Below, in pieces: positions 6,116 through 6,407 of a stretch of 6,407 bases of DNA. Every line of letters begins with the position of its first letter. The stretch's first letter is position 1. The position numbers and the translations under genes are program-made. This stretch comes from JAKVKY01 sp964293585 (GTDB lineage: Bacteria > Bacillota > Negativicutes > Acidaminococcales > Acidaminococcaceae). Where the stretch lies: assembly GCA_964293585.1 (NCBI GenBank), contig CAXYYS010000093.1, positions 1-6,407 of the forward strand. Reading direction: 5' to 3'. The notes under the pieces are model-generated. The model searched no databases. It was not told where the DNA came from and saw nothing but the letters and a program-made list of their open reading frames with translations.

Positions 6116-6407
6116 GCAGGTCCACCTCCAATGCCTTGGCCACTTTCACGATATTCAGGTTCACCGGACAGATACGCAGACAGCGTCCGCAGCCTACGCA
6201 GGCAAAAGTACCCTCGTAGTCTTCCGGGAAATACACCAGCTTATGCATGTAGCGCTGGCGGAATCTTTCCAGCTGGCCCTTACGGGGATTGCCATGAGCC
6301 ATCTTGGTAAAATCGCCGTTCATGCAGCTGTCCCAGCAGCGGAACCTTTGCACTTGTCCGTCTTTGCCCACATTATCCCGCACGTCGTAACAATGACAGG
6401 TGGGGCA
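6108..6407 (-). CDS. 4Fe-4S dicluster electron-transfer protein (HydB/AsrA/FloxB-like), C-terminal part, 5' cut by window edge
   Basis: The last 99 codons of a gene that enters from the right edge; the frame is open to base 6407. The visible protein starts CPTCHCYDVRD, whose first Cys-Pro fits the end of a first CxxCxxCxxxCP cluster site. It continues with QRFRCWDSCMNGDFTKMAHGN (starting at visible residue 20), a conserved stretch in 4Fe-4S dicluster subunits of sulfhydrogenase (HydB), anaerobic sulfite reductase (AsrA) and FloxB-type proteins. A complete second site follows, CVGCGRCLRICPVNLNI (70-86 of the visible part). A GTG at 6383 could be mistaken for a start, but the homology clearly runs through it. 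In these families the protein forms a pair with the FAD/NAD(P) subunit encoded next, with which it overlaps by 8 bases, and relays electrons between it and the catalytic subunits. Full-length members are usually some 330 residues or more, so most of the gene is outside. Confidence 0.88.
   Translation of the reverse strand, partial: CPTCHCYDVRDNVGKDGQVQRFRCWDSCMNGDFTKMAHGNPRKGQLERFRQRYMHKLVYFPEDYEGTFACVGCGRCLRICPVNLNIVKVAKALEVDLHV

Noticed and set aside
5588..6310. A 240-codon open frame on the + strand opposite the FAD/NAD(P) and dicluster genes
   Set aside because: It spans the junction of two strongly recognisable genes on the other strand and shows no family motif; a shadow frame.

Overview
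The window looks like an ordinary chromosomal segment of an anaerobic Firmicute (Clostridia or Negativicutes grade; the genus cannot be settled by eye). The pointers are the hemC - cobA/hemD fusion - hemB order, strong AGGAGG-type ribosome sites in front of nearly every gene, tightly packed operons, mid-range GC, and soluble iron-sulfur/flavin redox proteins of a kind common in strict anaerobes.

Left half (+ strand, 1-2817): the 3' end of a tetrapyrrole operon. It holds the C-terminus of hemC (porphobilinogen deaminase, cut by the window edge), a bifunctional cobA-hemD gene (uroporphyrinogen-III methyltransferase fused to uroporphyrinogen-III synthase) and hemB (5-aminolevulinate dehydratase). 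HemB makes porphobilinogen, HemC links four of them into hydroxymethylbilane, the HemD half closes the ring to uroporphyrinogen III, and the CobA half methylates it to precorrin-2 for siroheme and cobalamin. An inverted repeat right after hemB (2829-2872) can serve as a terminator from both sides.

Right half (- strand, 6407-2968): a convergent operon of four tightly spaced redox genes, read from right to left: the C-terminus of a 4Fe-4S dicluster protein (HydB/AsrA type, cut by the window edge), an FAD/NAD(P)-binding protein with a C-terminal 2Fe-2S site (HydG/AsrB/PyrK type), a protein with one 2Fe-2S and two 4Fe-4S sites, and a fumarate reductase-like flavoprotein. They suggest one soluble complex passing electrons between NAD(P)H and a fumarate/succinate-type active site through a chain of iron-sulfur clusters. 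No membrane anchor or haem subunit is visible. The flavoprotein keeps the catalytic residues of fumarate reductase, but has Asn where the FAD-linking His should be and carries an unusual N-terminal extension of about 90 residues. This complex is the most interesting content of the window; its substrate and any electron bifurcation are inference.

No tRNA, rRNA, CRISPR array, insertion sequence or phage gene was seen. The promoters of both operons lie outside the window.
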